A DNA stretch of 64,000 nt from an uncultured Eubacteriales bacterium (GCA_900540235.1 UQEY01000005.1:1-64000), one strand, 5' to 3'. Shown: positions 50,167-59,370, counted from the stretch's first letter. Program-made: numbers and translations. Notes: a model not told the origin generated them from the sequence alone.

Positions 50167-51627
50167 ATGGAAAAGGAAACAAGATATGTAGGTGTTAGGG
50201 AAACGCTTGCATACGGTTTTGCAAATGCAGGTCAGGTTTTCGGCTACAATTTGATTGCAGGAGGATACCTTTCGCTGTTTTTTACAAAGGTTTTTGAAAT
50301 TCCGCCTGCTGCCGTATCAACAATGATTTTGTTTTTAGGCATTTGGGACACAGTCAACGACCCTCTTATGGGTGGACTTATTGATAAAACTCGAACGAGG
50401 TACGGAAAACTTCGGCCGTATCTTTTGTTTGTGCCGCTTCCGCTTGCGATAGCTACGATTATGCTTTTTGCAGGGCCGGAGATTTTGGCTGACGCAAAAT
50501 CAACTACCGTAAAAATAATTTATATGTATATTTCCTATTTTATTTGGGAACTGTTTTACACTCTCGGCGATGTTCCGTTTTGGAGTATGAGCGCTGCAAT
50601 TTCTCCGTCACCGAGTGACAGAACGAGAGTTATTTCCGCAGCAAGGTTTTTATCAAGCCTTATCGGCGGTCTTTCAACAACAATGCTTGTTGTTATGATG
50701 GATTTGAGTAATAAAGGCGTTTGGCAAATAACTCTTGCGCAGGACTTTTTAATTCTTGCCGTGATTGCCGGTGTGTTCGGTATGGGGCTTTTTTCGCTTG
50801 CAGGTTTTAAAACGAGGGAAAGAGTAGTTCAAAGCGTTAAAGAACCGTCACTTATTGATAATTTTAAGGTTCTTGTTAAAAACAAGCCGCTTCTTTTAAT
50901 AATTATCGGCAATGTGCTTTCAAGCCTTGGCGGTATATCAAGTGTTTTCCAAACTTATTACTATTCTGAAGTGCTCGACCTCAACTCTGCCGTTTTGTGG
51001 ATAACACTTCCGGGTACACTTCTCGGCTTTATTACATATTTGCTTATTCCAAAGCTTAAAGAAAAACTTGACAATAAGCATATAGTTATGGCAAACATTA
51101 TTTTTAATGCCGTTTTGGGAGTGATAATATTCTTCTGCGGTCTCGGTTTTTATAAGACTAATGTTGTTGCTGTTTCGCTTCTTCTTATGGTTCAGTTTTT
51201 CTTACAGTCTTTCTTCCAAACAGTCAACAATGTTATTCCGACGGAAATGATTGGCGACACGGTTGACTATATGGAGTGGAAAACAGGCAAAAGAAACGAG
51301 GGCGTCAGCTTTTCCGTTCTTACATTTGTGGGCAAACTTACAGGCTCGCTTTCAACTTCTGTCGGCACGGCACTTTTGCCGCTCATCGGCTTAACATTTA
51401 CTAAAAATGCAGCAGGTGAATCGGTTGCCGTTAAGGGTGAACATACAGATTTGTGGATATGGGCGCTGTTTATACTCATTCCTAAGCTTTTGGGTCTTGT
51501 TACTCTTATTCCTTATGCGTTTTATGATTTGAACGGTAAAAAGTTAAAGCAAATTCGCTCTGAACTTAAAGTAAGGAGAGAGGAAAACGAGGCACTTAAC
51601 ATAAACGGAGGTGGCGAAAATGAGTAA
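50167..51627 (+). CDS. GPH-family sugar:cation symporter (MelB-like MFS)
   Basis: The 486-residue protein has twelve predicted hydrophobic helices and the GPH markers: IWDTVNDPLMGGLIDKTRTRYGKLRPYLLFVP with the cation-site Asp residues and VNNVIPTEMIGDTVDYMEWKTGKRNEG before the last helices. It imports unphosphorylated glycosides or uronides with Na+ or H+. It lies in the GH4 operon, which argues that the GH4 substrate may not be PTS-phosphorylated. It overlaps the next gene by eight bases. Confidence 0.92.
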   Translation: MEKETRYVGVRETLAYGFANAGQVFGYNLIAGGYLSLFFTKVFEIPPAAVSTMILFLGIWDTVNDPLMGGLIDKTRTRYGKLRPYLLFVPLPLAIATIMLFAGPEILADAKSTTVKIIYMYISYFIWELFYTLGDVPFWSMSAAISPSPSDRTRVISAARFLSSLIGGLSTTMLVVMMDLSNKGVWQITLAQDFLILAVIAGVFGMGLFSLAGFKTRERVVQSVKEPSLIDNFKVLVKNKPLLLIIIGNVLSSLGGISSVFQTYYYSEVLDLNSAVLWITLPGTLLGFITYLLIPKLKEKLDNKHIVMANIIFNAVLGVIIFFCGLGFYKTNVVAVSLLLMVQFFLQSFFQTVNNVIPTEMIGDTVDYMEWKTGKRNEGVSFSVLTFVGKLTGSLSTSVGTALLPLIGLTFTKNAAGESVAVKGEHTDLWIWALFILIPKLLGLVTLIPYAFYDLNGKKLKQIRSELKVRREENEALNINGGGENE

Positions 51628-53134
51628 TAAATGCCCAAAATGCGGCGCTAAGCTAAGTCCGTTTTATCTTAAACCGACTTGCCCAAAGTGTGGCGTTAAT
51701 ATTATGCAGTACGGCTTTGACGAAAAGCTTGAAGAAGATAAAGTCAAGGCAGAAAAGGAATGGAGCAAACTTGAAAATTCTCTTTTGAATATTAAAAAGT
51801 CGACGATAGGCTCACCGTGGACAATAGTAAGGCTTGTTCTCTTTTTTACTCCGCTTGCCTCAATGTGCCTGCCGATTTTTTGGGCAGGGCATAAAAATGT
51901 TTCGCTCATCTCGTTTATAATGAGCATTGTTAATCACGGTCTTGATTTTAAAGGGATAGCAAGTGATAAGTCATATCTTTTTGCAATTCTTTCGATAATT
52001 TGCGTAATTGTTTTCAGTTTGGCAGAAATAATTTGCTCGCTTTTCACTGCAAAGAAGGGCGGATATAAGAGAAATATTATCGCTTTTTCGCTTAATTTTA
52101 TTGTTCTTGCGGTGCTGTCGTTTCTTTCAATCGGCTTTGGCGCAAAGGCAAAAATCGGTTTGATTATCACTTTTTTGATTTATTTTGCTAAATTTGTTTT
52201 GCACAATATCGTTTCAAAAAAAGGAATTAAGCCGTATAACATCGTTATTGCAGTTGTGATTGCAGGTTCAATTATTGCTTCGCTTTTTTGCTTTTATCAT
52301 TCAAATAAAGTGGTTTATACTGCACCAAAAGTTGAAAGTTCAGACATAAGCGCTGTTACATTTAATGTTGCTTCCGCTTTCGGCACAAGCTTTGAAGATA
52401 CAGACAGTATGAGAAGGTGTACCCGATTTGCAAATTATATGAATGATGTTAAGCCTGATTTAATCGGCACTCAGGAAATAAATTCTTACTGGCTTGACGA
52501 CCTTAAAAATGAGCTTAAAGATTATGAAAGTTACGGCGTTAAGCGTGGCGGCGACAGTGAAGAAAAAAACAGCGAGATGAATGCGGTTTTTTGGAATAAA
52601 AACAAGTTTTCTTTGCTTGACAAGAATACGATTTGGCTCAGCAAAACCCCGAATAAAGAAAGCAAATATACCTATTTGGACGAAAACGGCAAAGAGGCAG
52701 AGGCAGGTTGCAACAGAATTTGCACCTATGTTGTGTTGACTGAAAAAGAAACGGGTAAAACACTTGTTTTCTTAAATACACATCTTGACAACGCATCCGA
52801 GCAGGCTTTAAACTTTGGCGCAAATGTTGTTTTTAAAAAGGTTGAAAAGCTTAAAAATGAGTACGGCAAAAATGTAAGAATTGTGCTCACGGGTGATTTT
52901 AATTCGACTGTGGACTCTGCGGCTTATAAAACGATTGCAAAAAATCTTAATGATTGCACAGATTTGACAAAGAAAGGCGCAACTTATCAGGAATGGGGAT
53001 ATTGCTATACGGGTGATGAACCGATAGATTTTATTTTTACAACCGGCGCACCTTCAAATTATACTGTTTTAAACGATTTGAACGGCGGATATGTTTCCGA
53101 CCATTACGGAGTTTTTGCAAGTGTTAAGTTTTAA
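51620..53134 (+). CDS. Zinc-ribbon, multi-pass membrane, EEP-domain phosphodiesterase-like protein
   Basis: The 504-residue product has an N-terminal zinc ribbon (CPKCGAKLSPFYLKPTCPKCG), about five transmembrane helices (about 70-230) and a C-terminal endonuclease/exonuclease/phosphatase domain (about 245-504). Active-site motifs are DLIGTQEINSYWL, LTGDFNSTVDS and the final SDHYGVF. The topology should place the EEP domain outside the cell. Substrates of such EEP proteins include nucleic acids and phospholipids. ATG at 51620 follows GGAGGTGG; it overlaps the symporter gene. Confidence 0.87.
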   Translation: MSNKCPKCGAKLSPFYLKPTCPKCGVNIMQYGFDEKLEEDKVKAEKEWSKLENSLLNIKKSTIGSPWTIVRLVLFFTPLASMCLPIFWAGHKNVSLISFIMSIVNHGLDFKGIASDKSYLFAILSIICVIVFSLAEIICSLFTAKKGGYKRNIIAFSLNFIVLAVLSFLSIGFGAKAKIGLIITFLIYFAKFVLHNIVSKKGIKPYNIVIAVVIAGSIIASLFCFYHSNKVVYTAPKVESSDISAVTFNVASAFGTSFEDTDSMRRCTRFANYMNDVKPDLIGTQEINSYWLDDLKNELKDYESYGVKRGGDSEEKNSEMNAVFWNKNKFSLLDKNTIWLSKTPNKESKYTYLDENGKEAEAGCNRICTYVVLTEKETGKTLVFLNTHLDNASEQALNFGANVVFKKVEKLKNEYGKNVRIVLTGDFNSTVDSAAYKTIAKNLNDCTDLTKKGATYQEWGYCYTGDEPIDFIFTTGAPSNYTVLNDLNGGYVSDHYGVFASVKF

Positions 53135-53155
53135 ATGCGTTTATTAGTAACTATT

Positions 53156-53191
53156 AAAAAACGGCTTGGACATCGAGTCCACGCCGTTTTT
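53156..53191. terminator. Terminator of the GH4 operon
   Basis: CGGCTTGGAC-ATCGA-GTCCACGCCG between A and T runs, with one mismatch; same loop and layout as 5805-5839. Confidence 0.8.
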
Positions 53192-53323
53192 GCTTTTTAT
53201 AAAATTATAGATGTATTGCTTTTTGTTTCTCGTTTTCATTTTATCGTTTTTTGTATTATTTATTAATCAATCGTTCGATTATTTATATTATATAGGGAAT
53301 GATAATTGCAATATGTTTTTGTA

Positions 53324-53352
53324 TTGAATTTGATATGTGCGTATATTATAAT
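53324..53352 (+). promoter_or_regulatory. Candidate promoter of the RhuM/Doc pair
   Basis: TTGAAT (53324-53329), 17 bases, TATAAT (53347-53352). Confidence 0.55.
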
Positions 53353-53475
53353 TAACCTTAGAGGAAAAAAGCAGTAAATAATGACGGTATTTTTTTGAAA
53401 TTAGCGTAAAGAGCCAAATGCTCAAACAATTTCAGCTATATAAGAAGTTTTGAAAAGTGAAGGTGTGAAGAACTT

Positions 53476-54495
53476 ATGACAAAGGATTTAACTAATTCAA
53501 GATTGGATAGGCAAAATATTTTGAATAATGAAATTGCTGTTGAAGAAATACAAGGGACTGTTGAAATTAAAAGTGTATTTTGGGAAGAAAGACATTATCT
53601 TACAAAGGAACTTGTTGCAGCATTTTTTGAAGTTGATGTCCGAACGATTGAACGTTACATCAATAAGTTTGGTGATGAATTGAAAGCAAATGGAATGGAA
53701 ATTCTGAAAGGAAAAAGATTGGAATCTTTCATTCGTACATATGATGATATTTTTGCGACCGACATTAATGTCGGTCACAAAATCCGCTCTATGACAGTCT
53801 TTGATTTTCGTGCTTTTTTGGATATGGCAATGCTTTTGGCTGAAAGTGAAAAAGCTCGAGCATTACGTCAGTTGATGCTGGATATTGCGATTGACCTTAT
53901 TAACAAAAAAACCGGTGGCGGTACAAAATATATCAATCAAAGAGACCAAAATTATCTCGGTTCTTCGCTACAAGAAGAAAATTATCGTAGGCAATTTACA
54001 GATGCGTTGAGGGATTGTGTAGTTGATAATAGATTTAAGTATGCACATTTCACCGATATGATATATGTTAGTATTTTTAAGGAAAAATCTAAGGAATACA
54101 AGAAAATTCTTGATTTAAAAGCAAATGATAAAGTTAGAGATACATTTTACAGTGAAATTTTGGATATAATTGCAGCTTATGAAAGTGGATTGGCAGATGA
54201 AATTAAATCAGAGTATGAAAGAGTTGGCCATGAGTTATCTTTTAACGAAGTAGAAGATTTATTCGAAAAATTTGAGAACATGGCACTTTGGAAGCCGCTC
54301 ATTCAACGTGGAAGAATAAAAATGGCAAGTCGTGATATGGCATTGAGAGATGCGTTTCACTATCAATTATCAGAATATATTCAACCACTTGACAAAGACG
54401 AATATCAGAAATTTTTGGGAGCTGCCGGAGATGAACTGGAAAGATTGATGCAGGAGAATCAAGAGGTTCTAAAACGCCTGAAGGAGCGTGATTAA
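53476..54495 (+). CDS. RhuM-like DNA-binding protein (candidate antitoxin partner)
   Basis: The 339-residue soluble protein has an N-terminal winged-helix-like segment (HYLTKELVAAFFEVDVRTIERYINKF), then a RhuM-type region (EILKGKRLESF, MTVFDFRAFLDMAMLLAESEKARALRQLMLDIAIDLIN) and a long helical tail. Proteins of this kind often precede Doc/Fic toxins. It ends at 54495 and the Doc-like gene begins at 54496 with no gap, so the two are stoichiometrically coupled. No ribosome site stronger than GAAGGTG is seen. Confidence 0.8.
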   Translation: MTKDLTNSRLDRQNILNNEIAVEEIQGTVEIKSVFWEERHYLTKELVAAFFEVDVRTIERYINKFGDELKANGMEILKGKRLESFIRTYDDIFATDINVGHKIRSMTVFDFRAFLDMAMLLAESEKARALRQLMLDIAIDLINKKTGGGTKYINQRDQNYLGSSLQEENYRRQFTDALRDCVVDNRFKYAHFTDMIYVSIFKEKSKEYKKILDLKANDKVRDTFYSEILDIIAAYESGLADEIKSEYERVGHELSFNEVEDLFEKFENMALWKPLIQRGRIKMASRDMALRDAFHYQLSEYIQPLDKDEYQKFLGAAGDELERLMQENQEVLKRLKERD

Positions 54496-54939
54496 ATGGA
54501 TGATGGAATTATTTATTTAACGCTTGAACAGGCAAAAGCTATTCATAACAAAACGATTCAGTATAGTGGTGGCGGAACTTATGAAGCGTTAGATGTCGGT
54601 AAATTAGACAGTGTCCTGCAACATATTCAAAATGATGAATATTATCCAACTTTTGTTGACAAGCTAACACATTTGTTTTTCAGTACTTGTCAATTTCATT
54701 GTTTTGCAGATGGCAATAAGCGTTTGGCAATTACTTTGTCGTTGCAATTTCTCTTGTTTAACGGATATATGGGAATTGCAAAGAATTTCATGGCTATCAC
54801 TGAGAACATTAGTTATCATGTAGCAGCCGGAAAGATTGACAAAGAACTACTGCGCAAAATCATGACGGCAATAATGGATGGTACATATGATATGGATGAA
54901 GAACTTAAACTGGACATTTTAAATGCGATTGAAGATTAG
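54496..54939 (+). CDS. Doc-like Fic-domain toxin (death-on-curing family)
   Basis: The 147-residue product has the Fic/Doc fold with HCFADGNKR (residues 68-76), the Doc version of the Fic motif in which Lys replaces the second Gly; known Doc phosphorylates EF-Tu. The start is set by GAAGGAG inside the preceding gene and by the zero-base junction. The C-terminal part is acidic. It has no antitoxin motif of its own, so inhibition must come from a partner. Confidence 0.88.
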   Translation: MDDGIIYLTLEQAKAIHNKTIQYSGGGTYEALDVGKLDSVLQHIQNDEYYPTFVDKLTHLFFSTCQFHCFADGNKRLAITLSLQFLLFNGYMGIAKNFMAITENISYHVAAGKIDKELLRKIMTAIMDGTYDMDEELKLDILNAIED

Positions 54940-54975
54940 GATATACTCAAATGAAGTTTTGAAAAGGGTGGCAAA

Positions 54976-55443
54976 ATGGAAACGGTATTTGATATGGAAA
55001 GCATTGATTATCCCTACGGTGTATTGCACGACCAAAAGCTAAAAAGTGTTAGGAATGAAGATAATAAATATATTTTCACTTTCGACATTGAGCTTTTTAA
55101 GGATGATTATGATGATGAAGAATTTTTTGAAAAATACAAAGACTTCAAGCATTGCGATATGACGGTTGAGATGAACGAAGAGCCGTTTAATTATTTTGAA
55201 CTTGTAAGTTCAATTAACAATAAAGGTAAATTCAAAGGCTTGAGCCTTAATCGAGAAAATTTTGTCGATGTGATTAACAATGCAACTTCATCATCGTTTG
55301 TTTCGTGCTCAGCGACATATGGCGAATTTAAAATTGAACTCTGTACATTTTTTGATAAAAAAGGCAAGTATAAAAAATATAATAAATATTGTGTGTTCCA
55401 AATAACACTTGACGCCAAAAAGGTTACTTGGAACTATTACTAA
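54976..55443 (+). CDS. Hypothetical acidic protein (155 aa)
   Basis: The product is rich in Asp, Glu, Phe and Lys, has no membrane segment, and shows alternating strands (IFTFDIELF, CDMTVEMNE, FKIELCTFF). The size and composition are similar to immunity-type proteins, but no family is recognised. GGGTGG precedes the ATG. The leader repeats the GAAGTTTTGAAAAG seen before the RhuM-like gene. It probably belongs to the same accessory cluster. Confidence 0.7.
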   Translation: METVFDMESIDYPYGVLHDQKLKSVRNEDNKYIFTFDIELFKDDYDDEEFFEKYKDFKHCDMTVEMNEEPFNYFELVSSINNKGKFKGLSLNRENFVDVINNATSSSFVSCSATYGEFKIELCTFFDKKGKYKKYNKYCVFQITLDAKKVTWNYY

Positions 55444-55617
55444 AAACAGCGACAGCAGCTCATCACTCGGCTATGATAAGGTTACAACGAATATAAGTAA
55501 TTACTTTTTTAACATAGCCATTTGTAAAGAAGTCTTGAGCAAATTTGATTTATATGTTTTTTGTATCGATATATGTTATACTAAATGTGTTAATATTTGT
55601 GATGTGGGTGGATGAAT

Positions 55618-56484
55618 ATGGAAAGTAAAATTACTGCAAATAATATTGATATTGCTGTTATCAGTAAGCCAAATGAAGAAGATTATATTTCGCTTACTGA
55701 TATTGCAAGATATAAGAATCCTGAATTCCCGGCGGATGTTGTGAAAAATTGGCTAAGAGTTAGAAGCACCATAGAATTTTTAGGCTTATGGGAGCAATTA
55801 AACAATCCAAATTTTAAACTGGTCGAATTCGACCAGTTTAAAACGGAGGCTGGTTCTAACTCTTTTGTTTTAACACCTCAAAAATGGATAAAAAATACAA
55901 ACGCTATAGGTATTAGATCTAAATCCGGTAGATACGGTGGAGGTACATTTGCTCATAAAGATATCGCTTTTGAATTTGCATCATGGGTATCGCCGGAATT
56001 TAAATTATATGTCATCAAAGACTATCAGCGATTAAAACAAGATGAAAGTCATAAACTTGCACTTGAGTGGGATGTTAGAAGAATCATTGCGAAAACAAAT
56101 TATAGAATACATACTGATGCAATTAAGTACAATTTGATTCCGGAAAGTCTTCCTCAAAACCAACAAGGCTTTATATATGCAAGTGAAGCGGATGTTCTTA
56201 ATAAAGCTTTGTTTGGATTTACTGCTGCAGAATGGAGGACTAAAAATCCGGATAAAAAAGGAAATGTGCGTGATTATGCTTCAATAGAAGAATTGTTAAT
56301 TCTTGCAAATTTAGAAAATACTAATGCTATGTTAATTGATCAAGGCGTTTCACAAATAGAACGGTTAACATTATTGCATAATATGGCAATATCTCAGTTG
56401 AAAACTTTTATAGGAAACAAAAGTGTAGAAAAATTGGATACTATGAATAATCAATTAAAATTGCCAACGGAAATAGAAAAATAA
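55618..56484 (+). CDS. KilA-N domain protein
   Basis: The 288-residue product has a KilA-N DNA-binding domain (about 18-140: DYISLTDIARYKNPEFPADVVKNWLRVRSTIEFLGLWEQ, FVLTPQKWIKNTNAIGI, KSGRYGGGTFAHKDIAFEFASWVSPEFKLYVIKDYQRLK) and a helical C-terminal part. KilA-N proteins come from phages and mobile islands and often act as regulators. ATG at 55618 is preferred since GGTGG lies six bases upstream; 55612 is the other option. A perfect 32-bp palindrome lies inside the coding sequence. Confidence 0.88.
   Translation: MESKITANNIDIAVISKPNEEDYISLTDIARYKNPEFPADVVKNWLRVRSTIEFLGLWEQLNNPNFKLVEFDQFKTEAGSNSFVLTPQKWIKNTNAIGIRSKSGRYGGGTFAHKDIAFEFASWVSPEFKLYVIKDYQRLKQDESHKLALEWDVRRIIAKTNYRIHTDAIKYNLIPESLPQNQQGFIYASEADVLNKALFGFTAAEWRTKNPDKKGNVRDYASIEELLILANLENTNAMLIDQGVSQIERLTLLHNMAISQLKTFIGNKSVEKLDTMNNQLKLPTEIEK
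55812..55843. repeat. Perfect 32-bp palindrome inside the KilA-N gene
   Basis: The left half is TTTTAAACTGGTCGAA and the right half its exact complement, centred on the GAATTC. The DNA codes for the conserved NFKLVEFDQFKT region. It would form a strong hairpin in mRNA or a dyad binding site. Confidence 0.9.
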
Positions 56485-56530
56485 AAAAATCACACAATGG
56501 TATTTACATTAATAAGATTGGAGATAATTT

Positions 56531-57049
56531 ATGAATGATGTTTTAATAAATACAGTTATTGAACATACGAATATGATGTTTTATAATTTTTCGATTACAT
56601 TAAAAACGTGTGATATGGATATGATTTTATGCGATATGCCAATATGGAAGCATGTATACCATACTTTACATTCTTTGGATCAATGGTACATTAATCCCGA
56701 AATATATACTGAACCGAATTTTCATGAACCAAAATTGAATAGTCTTGATGATTATGATAATCAAAAGGCATTATCACGGGAAATGTTAATTGATTATTTT
56801 GAAACAATAAAAGAGAAAATAATGGAATATTTAAACTCGTTAAGCGATGAAGATTTATATGAAAAACCCGATGGGTGTGAGTATAACAGGTTATCGTTAA
56901 TTCTGGGTCAATTTAGACACTTTCATTGCCATATGGGTAATATAAATGCAACAACTATCTACAATACAAACAAATGGCCTAAAGTGCTTGGTATGTATTG
57001 GTTAGATAAAATTGATAATTGTGAAAATATAACTGACTTATATGAATGA
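56531..57049 (+). CDS. DinB-like domain protein
   Basis: The 172-residue helical product fits the DinB/YfiT four-helix fold: HVYHTLHSLDQWY near residue 42 and FRHFHCHMGNIN near residue 135 supply the three metal-binding histidines. Such proteins are metal-dependent transferases or hydrolases, mostly uncharacterised. Ribosome site GGAG is present upstream. Codon use is AT-rich, as in its neighbours. Confidence 0.8.
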   Translation: MNDVLINTVIEHTNMMFYNFSITLKTCDMDMILCDMPIWKHVYHTLHSLDQWYINPEIYTEPNFHEPKLNSLDDYDNQKALSREMLIDYFETIKEKIMEYLNSLSDEDLYEKPDGCEYNRLSLILGQFRHFHCHMGNINATTIYNTNKWPKVLGMYWLDKIDNCENITDLYE

Positions 57050-57199
57050 CTTCATATATTATAATCTTAAAGAACAAGAAGCGATAGAATACGCTAAATA
57101 GTATTCGGTAACTAAAATATAAAAAGGAAAAATAATAAATATTCTAATTCATTTCTATTGATGGAGTAACTTGTATATTCAATAAAATTTGATAATATA

Positions 57200-57235
57200 A
57201 AACAGCGACAGTGGGAAAGCCCACTGTCGCTGTTT
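57200..57235. terminator. Bidirectional terminator
   Basis: AAACAGCGACAGTGGG / CCCACTGTCGCTGTTT, a perfect 16-bp stem with a four-base loop, between convergent genes. Confidence 0.93.
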
Positions 57236-57257
57236 TGCATTGTTTTGTTTTAACGCT

Positions 57258-58295
57258 TTACCAAATTCCCATAATATGTTGCATAGCAAGGCTGACGCCT
57301 GTAATTCCGACCCAGCACGAGCCGCCGACGAGTAATGGCTTTGAGCCGGTTTTTATTAACTGAACAACATTGCTGTTTAGCCCTATTGCCGCCATAGCCA
57401 TAATAATCATAAATTTGGATAATTCTTTTACCGGATTAAATACCTTTACATCAACACCCATTTTTACGCACACGGTAGTTATGACAGCCGCAAGAACAAA
57501 ATACAAAATGAACATCGGAAAAGACTTTTTCAAACTGAATTTTTTTGATTCTTTTCCTGCTTTGGCATTCTTTTTGCTTTGAATAAAAGATAATACAAGA
57601 GTAATCGGTATAATTGCCAAAGTTCTTGTCAGTTTAACCGTAACAGCTTTGTTTAAAGTTTCACTTCCGAGATTCCACATACTGTCCCAAGTTGTTGCTG
57701 CCGCCGTAACAGATGATGTATCGTTGATTGCCGTTCCGGCAAAAATTCCAAATGCATCTCCGTGAAGAGTATCAAATCCTATTGCACTGCCGAGCATCGG
57801 AAAGAAAATAGCTGCAAGAACATTGTAGAAAAATATAACAGCTATTGACTGTGCCACATCATTGTCATCTGCGTCAATTACAGGTGCAGTTGCCGCAATA
57901 GCAGAACCACCGCAAATTGACGAACCTACTCCGACAAGTATTGCTGTGTCAGACTTAACTTTGAGCACTTTTTTCAATACAAATGCGATTATAAGAGAAG
58001 TTGCAATCGTACAAACGATAATAGGAAGCGACTGCTTTCCGGTTTCAAATATTACGCCGAGATTCATACCGAAGCCAAGCAAAACGACTGCCGATTGGAG
58101 AATATATTTTGATGTCCATTTTATTCCGCTTCCCGCTTTTCCTTTATCTTTCCATATCAATGTTATAATCATTCCGATTACGATTGCTATAATTGCACCG
58201 CCCACAATAGGAAAAGCTTTTCCCAAAAGCCATGATACAACTGCTATTGCAAGGCAAACTAAAATGCCGCTGTAGTTTTTTCTTATAAATTCCAT
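57258..58295 (-). CDS. YeiH family (UPF0324) putative sulfate/anion exporter
   Basis: The 345-residue protein has about ten transmembrane helices with GVGSSICGGSAIAATAPVI, IFAGTAINDTSSVTAAAT and LGFGMNLGVIFETG, the markers of the family. Its substrate is unproven; sulfate, sulfite or taurine-linked functions are proposed in relatives. ATG at 58295 follows GGAGG by seven bases. A LysR gene is transcribed the other way and probably controls it. Confidence 0.92.
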   Translation of the reverse strand: MEFIRKNYSGILVCLAIAVVSWLLGKAFPIVGGAIIAIVIGMIITLIWKDKGKAGSGIKWTSKYILQSAVVLLGFGMNLGVIFETGKQSLPIIVCTIATSLIIAFVLKKVLKVKSDTAILVGVGSSICGGSAIAATAPVIDADDNDVAQSIAVIFFYNVLAAIFFPMLGSAIGFDTLHGDAFGIFAGTAINDTSSVTAAATTWDSMWNLGSETLNKAVTVKLTRTLAIIPITLVLSFIQSKKNAKAGKESKKFSLKKSFPMFILYFVLAAVITTVCVKMGVDVKVFNPVKELSKFMIIMAMAAIGLNSNVVQLIKTGSKPLLVGGSCWVGITGVSLAMQHIMGIW

Positions 58296-58406
58296 AATGA
58301 TACCTCCTTTGTTTTTTAACAAAGACAGTATACCACTTGACACACATAATTTAAAATTATATATTATTATCATTCAATAATATTATTTTATCGTGGAGCT
58401 GATAAA
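58296..58406. promoter_or_regulatory. Shared control region of yeiH and the LysR gene
   Basis: A -10-like TATACT on the minus strand (58331-58336) with upstream TTTAAA spaced about 17 serves yeiH; the AT-rich part near 58370-58390 contains ATAATATTAT dyads that could be LysR sites. Detailed sites are not resolvable. Confidence 0.45.
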
Positions 58407-59288
58407 ATGCTTGATTTCAGAGTAGAAACATTTCTTACCGTATGTCAAACAATGAATTATACGACTGCGGCAAATTTATTACACATTACGCAACCGGCAG
58501 TTTCGGGGCATATTCGTTTTCTTGAAGAAAAATATAATACCAAACTTTTTGCATACAAAAACAAACAGCTTTTTTTAACGCAAAGCGGCGAGATACTAAA
58601 AGCGCATCTTATAACAATGAAAAATGACGAAAAGAATATGCAAGATGAAATTAAAAGCTGTAATGATGACACGGAATTTTTCTCTCTCGGCGTAACAATG
58701 ACCGTAGGCGAATATGCCATTGTCGATAAAATGGCAAATTTTTTGCTTTCTCATCCTCAAATGAATATGCACATTCATTACGGCAATACATCGCAGCTTT
58801 TAAAACTTCTTGATGAAGGTCAAATCAATCTTGCTATTGTTGAGGGAAACTATCCTCATAATAAATATTCACATAAAAAATACAGCACGGAAGAATATAT
58901 AGCCGTCAGTGCCGAAAATCATAACTTCGCCGTAGGCAAACCGGAGCGTGTAAACGACCTTTTGGGCGAACGGCTTCTTGTGCGTGAAAAAGGTTCCGGA
59001 ACACGAAACATTCTTGAAAATTCGCTGACAGCACTCGGACTGCAAATATCCGATTTCGTCCGCTATACGCAGGTGGAAAATATGCATACGATAATCAGTT
59101 TGTTAAAAAAAGATTGTGGCATTTCATTTATGTATAAAATAGCTGTTGAAGATGAACTTAAAGCAGGAGTGCTCAAAGAAATAAAACTGAACGATTTTAA
59201 AATACTTCACGACTTTGATTTTATTTGGGAAAAAGACAGCGTTTATTCAAATAAATATCTTTCTTTTTGCGAAGAATTTGCAAAATGA
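58407..59288 (+). CDS. LysR-family transcriptional regulator
   Basis: The 293-residue product has an N-terminal winged HTH (FLTVCQTMNYTTAANLLHITQPAVSGHIRFLEEKYNTKLF) and a periplasmic-binding-like effector domain. The neighbouring yeiH, in divergent orientation, is the probable target, as with E. coli YeiE. The effector is unknown. Confidence 0.93.
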   Translation: MLDFRVETFLTVCQTMNYTTAANLLHITQPAVSGHIRFLEEKYNTKLFAYKNKQLFLTQSGEILKAHLITMKNDEKNMQDEIKSCNDDTEFFSLGVTMTVGEYAIVDKMANFLLSHPQMNMHIHYGNTSQLLKLLDEGQINLAIVEGNYPHNKYSHKKYSTEEYIAVSAENHNFAVGKPERVNDLLGERLLVREKGSGTRNILENSLTALGLQISDFVRYTQVENMHTIISLLKKDCGISFMYKIAVEDELKAGVLKEIKLNDFKILHDFDFIWEKDSVYSNKYLSFCEEFAK

Positions 59289-59370
59289 AAAATAGTGAAA
59301 AAATAGTGAAAATTTAGTGGAGATTTTTTATGAAATAGGTTATAATATATTTGGGAGGAATGCAGTTATT

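Larger units (their letters stand above)
53135..53475. other. Gene-free interval before the RhuM/Doc pair
   Basis: It contains the terminator at 53156-53191, a candidate promoter TTGAAT-17-TATAAT (53324-53352) for the RhuM-like gene, and a copy of GAAGTTTTGAAAAG at 53444-53457 just upstream of the start codon. Base composition becomes more AT-rich from here on. Confidence 0.55.

Noticed and set aside
55409..55615. Plus-strand 68-residue frame between the acidic protein and KilA-N genes
   Set aside because: Overlaps the end of the previous gene, lacks a ribosome site and protein-like composition.
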